Shown: positions 22,773 to 32,171 of the stretch, in pieces
Layout: the number at the start of each line of letters is the position of its first letter
Position numbering within the stretch: the stretch's first letter is position 1
Assembly (NCBI GenBank): GCA_902362725.1
Contig: CABIXM010000012.1
Coordinates: forward strand, 1-64,000
Reading direction: 5' to 3'
Source: Clostridiaceae bacterium
Lineage (GTDB): Bacteria; Bacillota; Clostridia; Lachnospirales; Lachnospiraceae
Length of the DNA stretch: 64,000 nucleotides
Position numbers and translations under genes: made by a program
Notes under the pieces: generated by a model
The model's input: only the letters and a program-made list of their open reading frames with translations
Databases searched by the model: none
What the model was told of the DNA's origin: nothing

Positions 22773-25198
22773 AGACAATAGGCAGGATTGCATATAGCAA
22801 TGACAAAAGGAACAGGACAAGAAGTATACTGATCATGATGGCAATCTGTCTGACCACGATGCTGCTTGTTATCATCAGTACTGTGGGAAATGGGGTAATT
22901 CATTTACAGAAAAGTCAGGCGGCAAGCTCATACGGAAGCAACTACGGCCTGTTTATCGCCATAGATGGTACGCAATTAAAAGAAGTGGAACACAGAGCTG
23001 AGATATCTGATATCGGCATCATGTGTACGGAGGGCATCCTGAAAGGAAATGAAAATGGCGGCTTTGTCAGTGCGGATGAAACGGTCAGGAAAATGCTTCC
23101 CTATAATCAGGAATATGTGTTGAAGGAAGGTACCTATCCGGAAAAGGCGCAGGAAATTGCCGCAGGACGCGCTTTCTTTGATGCAGTGGGATACCATGAT
23201 GTAAAGGTCGGAGACACCGTAACATTGGAGTACCGTTCCGGCATGCAGTCGGAATACGCACCGGTGGAATTTACTGTCAGCGGGATTTTATATGACCGGG
23301 ATGAATATACCATCGAGGCTTCCTATGTTGTATTCGGTTCGCAGGATTTTTATAATGAGCGTGTTGCGGAGGGTGACAGGCAATATAATATCTATTTTAC
23401 CTTGAGCGATTCTGTAAATGTATCTATGAATAATGTTGCGCCTGTTATAAAAGAAATCGCGGATTCCTGCGGCATTGACCAGAAAAACGTGATCATCAAT
23501 GACCTCTACCTGCAGTGGGTATTGCAGCCGAGCTATGAAATGATTGTGGTTTGTGGAACCCTGATCCTCGGAATCGTGCTGTTTTCCGTTGTGGTCATTT
23601 ATAATATCTTCCAGGTCGGGATCGCCCAGAAGGTTCAGGAGTACGGAAAAATCAAGGCGCTGGGTGCAACCAGAAAGCAGATGAAGCAGTTGATCTTTCG
23701 TGAGGGCATTCTTCTGGCGGTTCCTTCGATACCGCTGGGGCTGCTGTTTGGTTTCCTGATTGCAAAAGTCAGCTTCAACTGGCTGGTGGAGCAGGGAAAT
23801 CTGGTATCGTCCGGAATCAAGAACCATCAGGTGCCTCTGTTTTCACTGACAATTATGCTCATCTGCATTTTTGTATCGTTTCTTACGGTCGTTTTGGCTT
23901 TGCGCAAACCCATGAAAATTGTTTCTCGGATTTCACCCATCGAAGCGACACGGTATCTTGACGGCTCCAAAACGCAAAAACAGGGCAGACGAAAAGGCAG
24001 AAAAGATGTCACCGTTTTCTCCATGGCAATGGCAAATGTGACAGGCAATCCGAAAAGAACCATTGCTACGATTCTTACCATGGGGCTTTCCTGTGTATTG
24101 TTTGTAATTATCTCTAATTATGTTGGGAATATTGACACGGAGCACGAGGCGCGGATTGCAATCAACCATGGACAATTTGAGTTGCAGCTGGATTATTCCC
24201 AGAATTATGATGAAGCCTATTCGGAGAATAATCTGGACACAATCCTACAGAACAACCCACTGAATGATTCTTTGATTAAAGAAATCAAATCCATCCCCGG
24301 TGTAACGGATGTACTGACGAGAGAAATCGTCTCTGCAGATTTGAACGGAACAAAATTTCCGGTTGCAATCGTAAATCAAGAGGATTTTGAAATGATGCGC
24401 GGGGATGGCGATATCGGTTCCATGGACTATGCACAGGCTGTCAAAAACGGGGATGTTTTCTTTGGCTGGTCCATGTGGATGGAAGCTGACGGGTATTCTG
24501 CGGGTGCACCGATTACATTCAACTTTGATAACGGAAGCGGAACCTATACCTATCATGGAAAAATCGCAGGCTCCTTTGTAAGCGCGGACACTTATCTGGT
24601 CATTCCGGAAGAAGTATACCGCTCTGTAAATCCGAAAGGGACATCTTATGGATACCTGTGGGTGGATTGTGCTAAAAAAGATGTGGCATCTGTAGAGCAA
24701 AGCCTGAATGACCTGCTCTCCGATACTTCTCATATCAAGCTGAACACCTATCACGCAGAATTGCAAACCGCAGAATACGCAAGCCGTATGATGAAGCTTG
24801 GCTGCTATCTGTTCATGGCAATTGTCGGTCTCATTGGGTTTATGAATCTGGCAAACACCATGATCATCAATATCACCACGAAGAAGCAGGAATACGGTGT
24901 GCTGCAAGCGGTAGGCATGACCAATAAGCAGTTGAATCTGAGCTTACAAATACAGGGCTTGATTTTTACGGTTGGCACCATCTGCGTCGCACTTGCTGCC
25001 GGTCTGCCTCTTGGCTATGCACTGTTTTCCTATGCGAAGCATAATAGGATTTTTGGAATGAACGTTTATCACGTTCCTCTTATCCCGATTCTTGTTATGA
25101 TTCTTCTGGTTGGTATTCTACAAATTGTGCTTTCCTGTGTTTTAAGCAGTAATCTGAAAAAGGAAACGCTGGTAGAAAGAATAAGGTATCAGGGATAG
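22769..25198 (+). CDS. FtsX-type ABC permease
   Basis: 809 residues, overlapping the ATPase gene by 4 bases. First helix at about residues 20-40, a large extracellular domain, three helices at about 250-380, a second half with a helix near 440, another extracellular domain and three C-terminal helices (about 680-800). This is the two-FtsX-domain layout of peptide-sensing or antimicrobial-resistance exporters. No lipoprotein-type signal is present. Confidence 0.9.
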   Translation: MKTIGRIAYSNDKRNRTRSILIMMAICLTTMLLVIISTVGNGVIHLQKSQAASSYGSNYGLFIAIDGTQLKEVEHRAEISDIGIMCTEGILKGNENGGFVSADETVRKMLPYNQEYVLKEGTYPEKAQEIAAGRAFFDAVGYHDVKVGDTVTLEYRSGMQSEYAPVEFTVSGILYDRDEYTIEASYVVFGSQDFYNERVAEGDRQYNIYFTLSDSVNVSMNNVAPVIKEIADSCGIDQKNVIINDLYLQWVLQPSYEMIVVCGTLILGIVLFSVVVIYNIFQVGIAQKVQEYGKIKALGATRKQMKQLIFREGILLAVPSIPLGLLFGFLIAKVSFNWLVEQGNLVSSGIKNHQVPLFSLTIMLICIFVSFLTVVLALRKPMKIVSRISPIEATRYLDGSKTQKQGRRKGRKDVTVFSMAMANVTGNPKRTIATILTMGLSCVLFVIISNYVGNIDTEHEARIAINHGQFELQLDYSQNYDEAYSENNLDTILQNNPLNDSLIKEIKSIPGVTDVLTREIVSADLNGTKFPVAIVNQEDFEMMRGDGDIGSMDYAQAVKNGDVFFGWSMWMEADGYSAGAPITFNFDNGSGTYTYHGKIAGSFVSADTYLVIPEEVYRSVNPKGTSYGYLWVDCAKKDVASVEQSLNDLLSDTSHIKLNTYHAELQTAEYASRMMKLGCYLFMAIVGLIGFMNLANTMIINITTKKQEYGVLQAVGMTNKQLNLSLQIQGLIFTVGTICVALAAGLPLGYALFSYAKHNRIFGMNVYHVPLIPILVMILLVGILQIVLSCVLSSNLKKETLVERIRYQG

Positions 25199-25316
25199 CA
25201 AGTATTGCTGGGATATCCTCAGTATCATAACAGGAATTAAAAGCACTTGGCTTCAAAAAGTTTTGTACTTTTGACAAAATGCAACCGATTTTTCATCAAT
25301 TATAATAAATTTGATT

Positions 25317-25352
25317 AAGCAGCCTGTGTGTAATGAAGCATACAGGCTGCTT
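25317..25352 (+). terminator. Probable terminator after the ABC operon
   Basis: Stem AAGCAGCCTGT / ACAGGCTGCTT followed by GCATTTTA. Confidence 0.6.
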
Positions 25353-25357
25353 GCATT

Positions 25358-25525
25358 TTATAACTCTAATGAATCTTCTGCATCTACCCACATCTGTAAA
25401 TTGCCCTCAAGATATAATCTCGCATATTCAAGTGGTTCATCGACTGCAAGTGAAGTCAATGCACAGTCTGATCTGGGTGTGGTTTTTAAATCCTTTTCGG
25501 CTTCCCAGCAGTCAATGCGAAGCAT
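25358..25525 (-). CDS. Small protein, DUF6061-like
   Basis: 55 residues on the minus strand from ATG 25525. The text MLRIDCWEAEKDLKT, then DEPLEYARLYLEGNLQMW and an acidic end resembles small DUF6061-type proteins, recalled not searched. The open frame continues upstream of the ATG, so the gene may be a 5'-truncated remnant. It lies in a region of gene scars next to an HsdS fragment on the same strand. Confidence 0.45.
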   Translation of the reverse strand: MLRIDCWEAEKDLKTTPRSDCALTSLAVDEPLEYARLYLEGNLQMWVDAEDSLEL

Positions 25526-25638
25526 ATAGCCAAAGGCTCGTGTTGTGGAACAGAATGGAAAGCTAAAACGCTATCGTAATCGAGAAGATGAAATACTCTT
25601 TATGGATTTACTCTTGTACCGAGCAGATATATTGAGTT

Positions 25639-26110
25639 TTAGTGGCTTAATTGGGTTACCAGCAAGTCCTTTGTTTCATTAAGCCTATCAATTTCCTGCA
25701 AATTATGAAGTATTGTTGAAAATACTATACTCAACTTATGCTCAAGTTGTTGCAATGTATTGTCTGAAGGTGTTGGAAGCTCATATTTTTCAAAAGAGGT
25801 CTTGTTAATGTTTATCATTGTTGAGCTTCCCTCGCCTAATGTTCTTAATTCTGCGGTATGAGCTTTTATCGAAAAATACAGGAAACATGGATATTTTGAA
25901 ATTACCGCATTTATTTGTTGATTGGTTTGTGCAATATATGATGTTAATGCCACTTCACCAGCATTTGCACCAATGCAAGCAACAACAAACGTATTTTCAG
26001 GAATATATTTATTCTTCTGACTATCAGCTTCCGCTTTTGAAAGAGAACATTCAGAACTGGTAATATATACATTTCCGTGCATATCAGGTGTTTTTATAAA
26101 TGGAATCTGG
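25639..26110 (-). pseudogene. hsdS: Type I restriction specificity subunit (HsdS), 3' fragment
   Basis: About 155 residues of the second target-recognition domain and the distal conserved helix. Seen: GNVYITSSECSLSKAEADSQ, TFVVACIGANAGEVA, TSFEKYELPTPSDNTLQQLE and EIDRLNETKDLLVTQL, all typical of HsdS. Full proteins have about 400 residues with two such domains. No hsdM or hsdR is nearby. The open frame continues to 26172, but that part overlaps and is antisense to a cupin remnant, so the break is near 26100. Confidence 0.8.
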
Positions 26111-26261
26111 GACAGGTGAATATGAAGATAATGAAGGAAATCGCTATATATTAAATCCTGGTGATTCGGCATGTGCCTATGACGGTGAGAAGCATGCTAT
26201 CAAAAATGTAGGAAATGAGCCGTTGGTTCTGGTTGCAGTTATTCCGTTTACACAGAAGTAA
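26100..26261 (+). pseudogene. Cupin-domain protein, 3' fragment
   Basis: 53 residues: ESGTGEYEDNEGNRYILNPG, then DGEKHAIKNVGNEPLVLVAV and stop. This is the second half of a small cupin barrel (PGD, H.I.N.G motifs). The 5' half is missing and is replaced by the oppositely oriented HsdS fragment, so this is a recombination scar. Confidence 0.7.
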
Positions 26262-26291
26262 AAAGCATATTACATTGAAAGTCAAAAGGAG

Positions 26292-26338
26292 AAAGGGCAT
26301 AGATATAAAAAGACAATACATATTTCTATGCCCTTTTT
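26292..26338. terminator. Bidirectional terminator
   Basis: Stem AAAGGGCATAG / CTATGCCCTTT flanked by A and T runs, between the cupin remnant and the convergent GntR gene. Confidence 0.75.
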
Positions 26339-26345
26339 GTGTAAA

Positions 26346-27059
26346 TCAACGGCCTTGCAAAAATATGTGATATTTATATTTATCTGATACGAACCGTGAA
26401 ATTGTATATTCGAACGGTGTGTCATTAATATAGGAAATTCGCTCGCTGCAAAGCAAAGGGGAATCGGACGGAATATTTAATATTAGCGATTCGGTAAAAG
26501 AGGCCTTTTTGGCATATAATGTTTCCTCTGCAGTAGTCAACACAATATTGAACTTGGATTCAAGGAAGTGATACAGTCCGGAGAAGATCTCTGAGGACTC
26601 GCTGAAACCAGGCAGGAAAGCAGCTACCAGGTAATTGGTTATATAGGCTGTGGGTATGTCGTCAGAACAGATTATGCGGTCAATTTTATATACTTGTTCA
26701 TCTTGAGACAGGCATAATACAGCACGTACGGTATCAGGGGCGGATATTTGTTCTATATGGTAATTTTTTGTGGTAACGATGTGACCGTTTTGCTTTAAGG
26801 TTTCTGAAATTGATGTAATCTTGTTCAGATGCTGAGTGGTGCTGAAATCCTGAACAACAGTGCCGTATCCCTGTTTGACTGATAGTAAGCCTTCGTTTAC
26901 TAAAAGTGAGATGGCTTTTCGGATAGTGGTGCGACTCACAGAATAGATATCTTCAAGTTCTGACTCAGTGGGAATTAAAGTACCAATTGGATATGTTTTG
27001 TTTAAAATATTACTTTTCAAGTCGGTATAGACTGATTGATAAAGTGATGTTTTTTGCAT
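26346..27059 (-). CDS. GntR-family regulator with UTRA domain
   Basis: 237 residues. N-terminal winged helix (residues 5-70: IPTESELEDIYSVSRTTIRK, then GYGTVVQ) followed by a UTRA ligand-binding domain. Members of this class repress sugar or amino-sugar genes until a phosphorylated sugar binds. It is transcribed away from the glycyl-radical stub, kinase and deoC genes, so these are its likely targets. The intergenic region of 297 bases is AT-rich and holds the rightward promoter. Confidence 0.9.
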   Translation of the reverse strand: MQKTSLYQSVYTDLKSNILNKTYPIGTLIPTESELEDIYSVSRTTIRKAISLLVNEGLLSVKQGYGTVVQDFSTTQHLNKITSISETLKQNGHIVTTKNYHIEQISAPDTVRAVLCLSQDEQVYKIDRIICSDDIPTAYITNYLVAAFLPGFSESSEIFSGLYHFLESKFNIVLTTAEETLYAKKASFTESLILNIPSDSPLLCSERISYINDTPFEYTISRFVSDKYKYHIFLQGR

Positions 27060-27232
27060 AACAGACTCCTTTTTGAGTAAATAAAATTCTGGTTTATATA
27101 TAATATATCATATAAATGTAAAGGTTACAATGTTTAACGCAAGATCATATATATTTTTTTACAGAAACCATATAAAGTAACTAAAAAATATCTAATATAG
27201 CAGAAAAGTATGGGATATATATCTAAAACATA

Positions 27233-27261
27233 TTGACGTAGCAGAGATATTATGGTAAAGT
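27233..27261 (+). promoter_or_regulatory. Putative promoter of the kinase-deoC operon
   Basis: TTGACG (27233-27238), 17 bases, TAAAGT (27256-27261). A weaker -10 than usual. Confidence 0.5.
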
Positions 27262-27356
27262 ATGCATAAAGATAATTACCTATCGCGAAAATAAAGTTTG
27301 TGTCAGGATATATTGATTCCGGGGTATGCGGATCATAAGACGGGGCGGAGAAATTT

Positions 27357-27557
27357 ATGATGATGTTGCGTGCATATTATAAGCTGGGAGGAATTCAGCA
27401 TCAACCGAATGTGGTTGATATTGATAAATTAAAAGATGCACAGATTCATCCGGAGGAATATAAAGATCTGATTATCCGTATGTGGGGAGTAAGTGCACAT
27501 TTTGTGGATTTACCTAAGGATGTGCAGGATGAGTTTATTGCCCGTTACGATTTCTGA
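27357..27557 (+). CDS. Glycyl radical enzyme C-terminal stub
   Basis: 66 residues from ATG 27357. GGIQHQPNVVDIDKLKDAQI and DLIIRMWGVSAHFVDLPKDV match the last part of pyruvate formate-lyase-like enzymes, including the loop that carries the radical glycine (RMWGVSA). Full enzymes have about 800 residues. In-frame DGAEKF before the ATG also fits the family, followed upstream by a stop. So this is either a deletion remnant or a small GrcA/YfiD-like repair protein. It is the first gene of the operon with the kinase and deoC. Confidence 0.7.
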   Translation: MMMLRAYYKLGGIQHQPNVVDIDKLKDAQIHPEEYKDLIIRMWGVSAHFVDLPKDVQDEFIARYDF

Positions 27558-27576
27558 AAGGTAGGAGGATAAAAAA

Positions 27577-29085
27577 TTGAAAGTAATAGCCTATGATTTA
27601 GGAACAGGTGGGGTTAAAGCGTCGCTATACAATGAAAAAATGGAGACTTTGGCTAAGTCATTTGTTGAGTATAGTACAAATTATGTCGGCCGCTTACACG
27701 AACAGAACATTGAAGATTGGTGGAACGGCGTAGCAACCAGTACCAGAAAACTTTTGGCAGATAGCAGTACCTCTGCAGATGAAGTTCGGGCAGTTGCTTT
27801 ATCCGGTCATAGTCTTGTGTCAATTCCATTAGACACGAATAACAGCCCCCTGGAAATGCATGTTCCGATTTGGTCGGATGGAAGAGCAGTAGATGAAACA
27901 CAGGAGTTTTTCAAAAGTATACCTTATGAAGAATGGTATATGACTACCGGAAATGGCTTTCCGCCGGAATGTTATCCTGTATTTAAGCTTATGTGGTTAA
28001 AAAAGCATAAACGGGAAATCTATGACAAAACATGCAAGGTGGCAGGCTCTAAAGATTATATAAATCTTTTGCTGACAGGTAATCTTTGTACAGATTATTC
28101 TTATGCTTCCGGAAGCGGTGTGTACGATTTAAGAAAACAGATGTATCGTAAGGATTTTCTCAGAGTTGCAAATTTGAAGGAAGATCTTTTCCCGCAAATA
28201 GTTGAGTCACATAGCATAGTTGGCTATATCACGGATGAAGCTGCTAAGTTTATTGGGCTTAAAAGTGGTACAGCGGTCGCCTGTGGCGGTGTGGATAATG
28301 GGTGTATGGCATTAGGTGCAGTGGGAGCAGAAGAAAAGAAAATTTATCTTTCTTTGGGTTCATCAAGCTGGGTGCCTGTTAATTCCAGAAAGCCGGTTTT
28401 AGATTTTAAAACAAAGCCGTATGTTTTTGCACATATTGAAAAGGATATGTATACATCGGCATATTCTATTTTCGCAGGTGGAAGTTCGTATCGGTGGATT
28501 AAGGATGTTATTTCAGATGGCAATACCAGGGATTATGAATGGCTAAATGCTCAGGCAGCAATGTCCCCGGTAGGAGCAAATGGAGTAATATTTAATCCAA
28601 GCCTTGCAGGAGGAACTACACAGGATCGAAGTGTTAACATAAAAGGAGGATTTATAGGCTTGACACTTGGTGTAAAGCAGAAGGATTTGATTCGCGCTGT
28701 TATGGAAGGCGTGGCGCTGAATTTGAAGTATTCGGTTGACCTTTTATCCCAGCAGACAGAAATCAGTGATGAAATTCTCATTTGTGGCGGAGGCAGTAAG
28801 AGTGATCTGTGGCTTTCTATTTTTGCAGATGTATTTAATATGAAAATTAGAAAAACCAATGTTGATCAGGATGCGGCTTCTTTGGGTGCAGCAGCGATTG
28901 CCATGCGCAGTATTGGCTTATGGCAGGATTATCATTTAATACCACATCTTCATAAACTTGAAAAATTAACGCTTCCGGATAAAGAAAATACTGAAAAATA
29001 TAAAAAAATACAGAAAAAATTTCTTAAGGTAGCTGATATGTTGGCACAATTAGGAGATGAATTTGTTGAAATAGACAATCAATAA
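27577..29085 (+). CDS. FGGY-family carbohydrate kinase
   Basis: 502 residues from TTG 27577 with TAGGAGG upstream. N-terminal ATP loop (YDLGTGGVKASLY), the sugar-site region (WSDGRAVDET), the second phosphate loop (ACGGVDNGCMALGAVG) and the C-terminal adenosine motif (ILICGGGSKSDLW) are all present. Xylulokinase-like in layout. The neighbouring DeoC aldolase suggests that its product, a sugar phosphate, is split by an aldol cleavage. The exact substrate is unknown. Confidence 0.9.
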   Translation: MKVIAYDLGTGGVKASLYNEKMETLAKSFVEYSTNYVGRLHEQNIEDWWNGVATSTRKLLADSSTSADEVRAVALSGHSLVSIPLDTNNSPLEMHVPIWSDGRAVDETQEFFKSIPYEEWYMTTGNGFPPECYPVFKLMWLKKHKREIYDKTCKVAGSKDYINLLLTGNLCTDYSYASGSGVYDLRKQMYRKDFLRVANLKEDLFPQIVESHSIVGYITDEAAKFIGLKSGTAVACGGVDNGCMALGAVGAEEKKIYLSLGSSSWVPVNSRKPVLDFKTKPYVFAHIEKDMYTSAYSIFAGGSSYRWIKDVISDGNTRDYEWLNAQAAMSPVGANGVIFNPSLAGGTTQDRSVNIKGGFIGLTLGVKQKDLIRAVMEGVALNLKYSVDLLSQQTEISDEILICGGGSKSDLWLSIFADVFNMKIRKTNVDQDAASLGAAAIAMRSIGLWQDYHLIPHLHKLEKLTLPDKENTEKYKKIQKKFLKVADMLAQLGDEFVEIDNQ

Positions 29086-29100
29086 AGGGGGAAATACATA

Positions 29101-29838
29101 ATGAAGGAATCGATTAATCTGCAGGAAATTGGACGCATTATGGATGTTAGTACAGTAAGAACAGATGTCACTTTTACGGAAGTAAAACAGATGTTAGATA
29201 TTGTAAAAAAATATCACTGTATTTGTGCAAGCCCAATGCCGTGTTTTACTAAATATACGGTTGATCAGCTAAAGGATTATCCGGATATTGTTACAACGGG
29301 CGTGGTAGGATTTCCTGGTGGAGCAGAGACTACATTTGTAAAAACAGCAACGGCAAAGGAATTAATTTCACTGGGGTGCGAAGAAATTGATATGGTAATT
29401 AATGTAAGTGCACTCAAATCAGGATTGTATCAGATGGTGGAAGATGATATCAAAGCCGTTGTGGATGCTGCTAATGGTTATCCGGTAAAAACAATTTTGG
29501 AAATCTGCTATTTAACGGATGATGAGATTAAAAGAGCAAGTGAAATTGGAGTTAAGGCAGGAGCAACCTATATCAAGACAGGTACAGGTTGGGGACCGAA
29601 ACCTACAACGGTTGAAACAGTGAAATTGATTCGTTCTGTTATTGGAAACAGCGCCAAAATTAAGGCTGCTGGCGGTGTTCGTTCCCTGGATGTTCTGATT
29701 GAAATGGTTGATGCAGGGTGTGATCGTTTTGGAGTAGGGGTTCGTTCTGCATCCACAATTTTAGAGGAGGCCTATAAAAGGGCTGGAATAGAGCCGCCGG
29801 TTCTTTGTACTGAATTTAGTGAAAATGACAATTATTAA
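29101..29838 (+). CDS. deoC: Deoxyribose-phosphate aldolase-type enzyme
   Basis: 245 residues. Schiff-base Lys159 in ATYIKTGTGWG, phosphate loop GGVRSLD and the second conserved lysine (KIKAAGG). The class I DeoC reaction is deoxyribose-5-phosphate to glyceraldehyde-3-phosphate plus acetaldehyde. Here no deoxynucleoside genes are near; instead it follows a sugar kinase, so the natural substrate may be another deoxy-sugar phosphate. Fifteen bases separate the two genes. Confidence 0.9.
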   Translation: MKESINLQEIGRIMDVSTVRTDVTFTEVKQMLDIVKKYHCICASPMPCFTKYTVDQLKDYPDIVTTGVVGFPGGAETTFVKTATAKELISLGCEEIDMVINVSALKSGLYQMVEDDIKAVVDAANGYPVKTILEICYLTDDEIKRASEIGVKAGATYIKTGTGWGPKPTTVETVKLIRSVIGNSAKIKAAGGVRSLDVLIEMVDAGCDRFGVGVRSASTILEEAYKRAGIEPPVLCTEFSENDNY

Positions 29839-29960
29839 ATTAGGGAATGCTGAGAGAGGATTATGATTGTAGATATCATTTGATGATTGGCAGGAGTATT
29901 CGGATTAAACGGCAGCCTTTTGAAAAATTTATTGATAAGGTCGAACAGATATAGAAGTCG

Positions 29961-30015
29961 ACAAGGCGTCTCAAGTGTGATATTATTTAACGGTACACAT
30001 TCGAGGCGCTTTGTG
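29961..30015 (+). terminator. Probable terminator after deoC
   Basis: Imperfect stem ACAAGGCG-TCTCAAGTGTG / CACATTCGAGGCGCTTTGT. No long T run. The rest of 29839-30070 holds only a short frame (IRIKRQPFEKFIDKVEQ) that may be a remnant. Confidence 0.5.
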
Positions 30016-30070
30016 TAATAGCCAAGAATTTAATTAGAGTAACAGCGGCAACGATAGGAGATGACAATCA

Positions 30071-30682
30071 ATGATAGCGATAATAGACTACGACGCGGGT
30101 AACTTAAAGAGCGTGGAAAAAGCATTGCTGGCCCTGGGCGAAGACGTGCTGGTAACCCGTGACAGGGAAAAACTTCTGGCAGCCGATAAAGTAATTCTTC
30201 CGGGCGTAGGCAATTTCGGGGACGCCATGGAAAAGCTGAAAAGCTATGGACTGGTTCCGGTGATTCACGAGCTGGCAGAGATGGGAAAGCCCTTCCTTGG
30301 CATCTGTCTGGGTCTGCAGCTTTTATTTGAGCGAAGTGATGAAGCGCCGGGTGTGGAGGGACTTGGAATCCTGAAAGGCGAGATTGTGCGGATTCCCGAT
30401 GGAGAGGAGCTGAAGGTACCCCATATCGGTTGGAATTCTCTGCATTTGCAGAATGGCGGCCGATTGTTCCGGAATTTGCCGGAGGAGCCTTATGTGTACT
30501 TCGTCCATTCCTACTATCTGAAGGCGGAGGATCCTGAGATCGTGAAGGCGACCACCGAGTACGGCGTGACGATAGACGCCTCCGTAGAGCAGGGCAATGT
30601 GTTTGCCTGCCAGTTCCATCCGGAGAAGAGCAGCCGGGTGGGCCTGAAGATACTGGAAAATTTCGCGAAGCTGGAGGGTTAG
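30071..30682 (+). CDS. hisH: Imidazole glycerol phosphate synthase, glutaminase subunit
   Basis: 203 residues. Class I glutamine amidotransferase with Cys79 in [10 protein letters not shown], and His183 and Glu185 in CQFHPEKSS. It releases ammonia for HisF, in histidine and purine-linked synthesis. Two bases before hisF, so coupled. Only these two his genes are here; the rest of the pathway must lie elsewhere. Confidence 0.97.
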   Translation: MIAIIDYDAGNLKSVEKALLALGEDVLVTRDREKLLAADKVILPGVGNFGDAMEKLKSYGLVPVIHELAEMGKPFLGICLGLQLLFERSDEAPGVEGLGILKGEIVRIPDGEELKVPHIGWNSLHLQNGGRLFRNLPEEPYVYFVHSYYLKAEDPEIVKATTEYGVTIDASVEQGNVFACQFHPEKSSRVGLKILENFAKLEG

Positions 30683-30684
30683 AC

Positions 30685-31443
30685 ATGTTTACCAAACGAA
30701 TCATTCCCTGCCTGGACGTACACGCGGGCCGCGTGGTGAAGGGCGTGAATTTTGTGAACTTACGGGACGCGGGCGATCCGGTGGAGATCGCGGCGGCCTA
30801 TGACGCGGCCGGGGCGGACGAGCTGGTGTTCCTGGATATCACAGCCTCCTCTGACGCAAGAAATACGGTGGTGGATATGGTACGCCGGGTGGCCGAAAAG
30901 GTCTTTATTCCCTTTACTGTGGGCGGCGGTATCCGTACCGTGGATGATTTCAGGGCGCTGCTCCGGGAAGGCGCGGACAAAATATCTGTGAACAGCGCAG
31001 CCATTATGCGGCCGGAGCTCATCAGCGAAGCGGCGGACAAGTTCGGCAGCCAGTGCGTAGTAGTAGCCATCGACGCCAAGCGGCGGCCTGATGGCGGCTG
31101 GAATATCTATAAAAACGGCGGCCGTGTGGATATGGGCATCGACGCGGTGGAATGGGCCATGAAGGCCGATAAGCTGGGAGCTGGCGAGATCCTGCTGACT
31201 AGCATGGACTGTGATGGAACCAAGAACGGCTACGATTTGGAACTGACCCGTACCATCGCGGAAAATGTGTCCATTCCGGTCATCGCCTCCGGTGGCGCGG
31301 GAACGAAGGAGCATTTCTACGATGCTCTGACCGAAGGCAAGGCGGATGCTGTGCTGGCGGCATCTCTGTTCCATTATAAGGAGCTGGAGATCAGCAACCT
31401 GAAGGGATATCTGCGGGAACGCGGCGTATCTGTACGGTTATAG
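30685..31443 (+). CDS. hisF: Imidazole glycerol phosphate synthase, cyclase subunit
   Basis: 252 residues. TIM barrel with catalytic Asp in [15 protein letters not shown], phosphate loops [12 protein letters not shown] and [11 protein letters not shown], and the second Asp near TSMDCDGT. With HisH it turns PRFAR and glutamine into IGP and AICAR. Standard length. Confidence 0.97.
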   Translation: MFTKRIIPCLDVHAGRVVKGVNFVNLRDAGDPVEIAAAYDAAGADELVFLDITASSDARNTVVDMVRRVAEKVFIPFTVGGGIRTVDDFRALLREGADKISVNSAAIMRPELISEAADKFGSQCVVVAIDAKRRPDGGWNIYKNGGRVDMGIDAVEWAMKADKLGAGEILLTSMDCDGTKNGYDLELTRTIAENVSIPVIASGGAGTKEHFYDALTEGKADAVLAASLFHYKELEISNLKGYLRERGVSVRL

Positions 31444-31496
31444 GAAATAAGGGCGCCAAGAACTAATATACAGATTTTTACAGGAGACAAAAGAGT

Positions 31497-32171
31497 ATGT
31501 CAATGATTCAAAATGACTGGCTGGCTCCGCTGAAACCGGAGTTTGCCAAGCCCTATTATGCGGAGCTTTTTCAGTTCGTGAAAAATGAGTATGCGACCCG
31601 GCAGATTTTTCCGCCTGCGGACGATATCTTCAATGCCTTTCACCTGACGCCGCTCCATGAGGTGAAGGTGGTGATCCTGGGCCAGGATCCCTACCATAAT
31701 GACGGCCAGGCTCATGGTCTGTGCTTCTCCGTGAAGCCAGATGTGGATATTCCGCCGTCGCTGGTGAATATCTATCAGGAGCTGCACGATGATCTGGGTT
31801 GCTACATTCCCAATAACGGCTACCTGACCAAATGGGCGAAGCAGGGCGTGCTGATGCTGAACACAGTGCTGACCGTCCGGGCGCACCAGGCCAATTCCCA
31901 CCGGGGGATGGGCTGGGAGCAGTTCACCGACGCGGCCATCCGCATCTTAAATGAGCAGGATCGTCCCATCGTCTTTATTCTCTGGGGCAGTCCGGCCCAG
32001 AAGAAAGCCCAGATGCTGAACAACCCGAAGCATCTGATTCTGAAGGCGCCCCATCCGAGTCCGCTGTCTGCGTACAGAGGATTCTTCGGAAGCCGCCCCT
32101 TCAGTCAGACAAATGAATTTTTAGTAAAAAACGGCCTGGAGCCGATAGATTGGCAGATTGAAAATGTGTAA
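31497..32171 (+). CDS. ung: Uracil-DNA glycosylase
   Basis: 224 residues. Family 1 motifs: GQDPYHNDGQAHGL with catalytic Asp64, and HPSPLSAYRGF near the C-terminus. It removes uracil from DNA for base excision repair. Its 3' end overlaps the start of the next gene. Confidence 0.97.
   Translation: MSMIQNDWLAPLKPEFAKPYYAELFQFVKNEYATRQIFPPADDIFNAFHLTPLHEVKVVILGQDPYHNDGQAHGLCFSVKPDVDIPPSLVNIYQELHDDLGCYIPNNGYLTKWAKQGVLMLNTVLTVRAHQANSHRGMGWEQFTDAAIRILNEQDRPIVFILWGSPAQKKAQMLNNPKHLILKAPHPSPLSAYRGFFGSRPFSQTNEFLVKNGLEPIDWQIENV

Noticed and set aside
30071..31443. Horizontal origin of hisH-hisF because the other his genes are missing
   Set aside because: Split his genes are common in Clostridia, and composition matches the neighbouring core genes.
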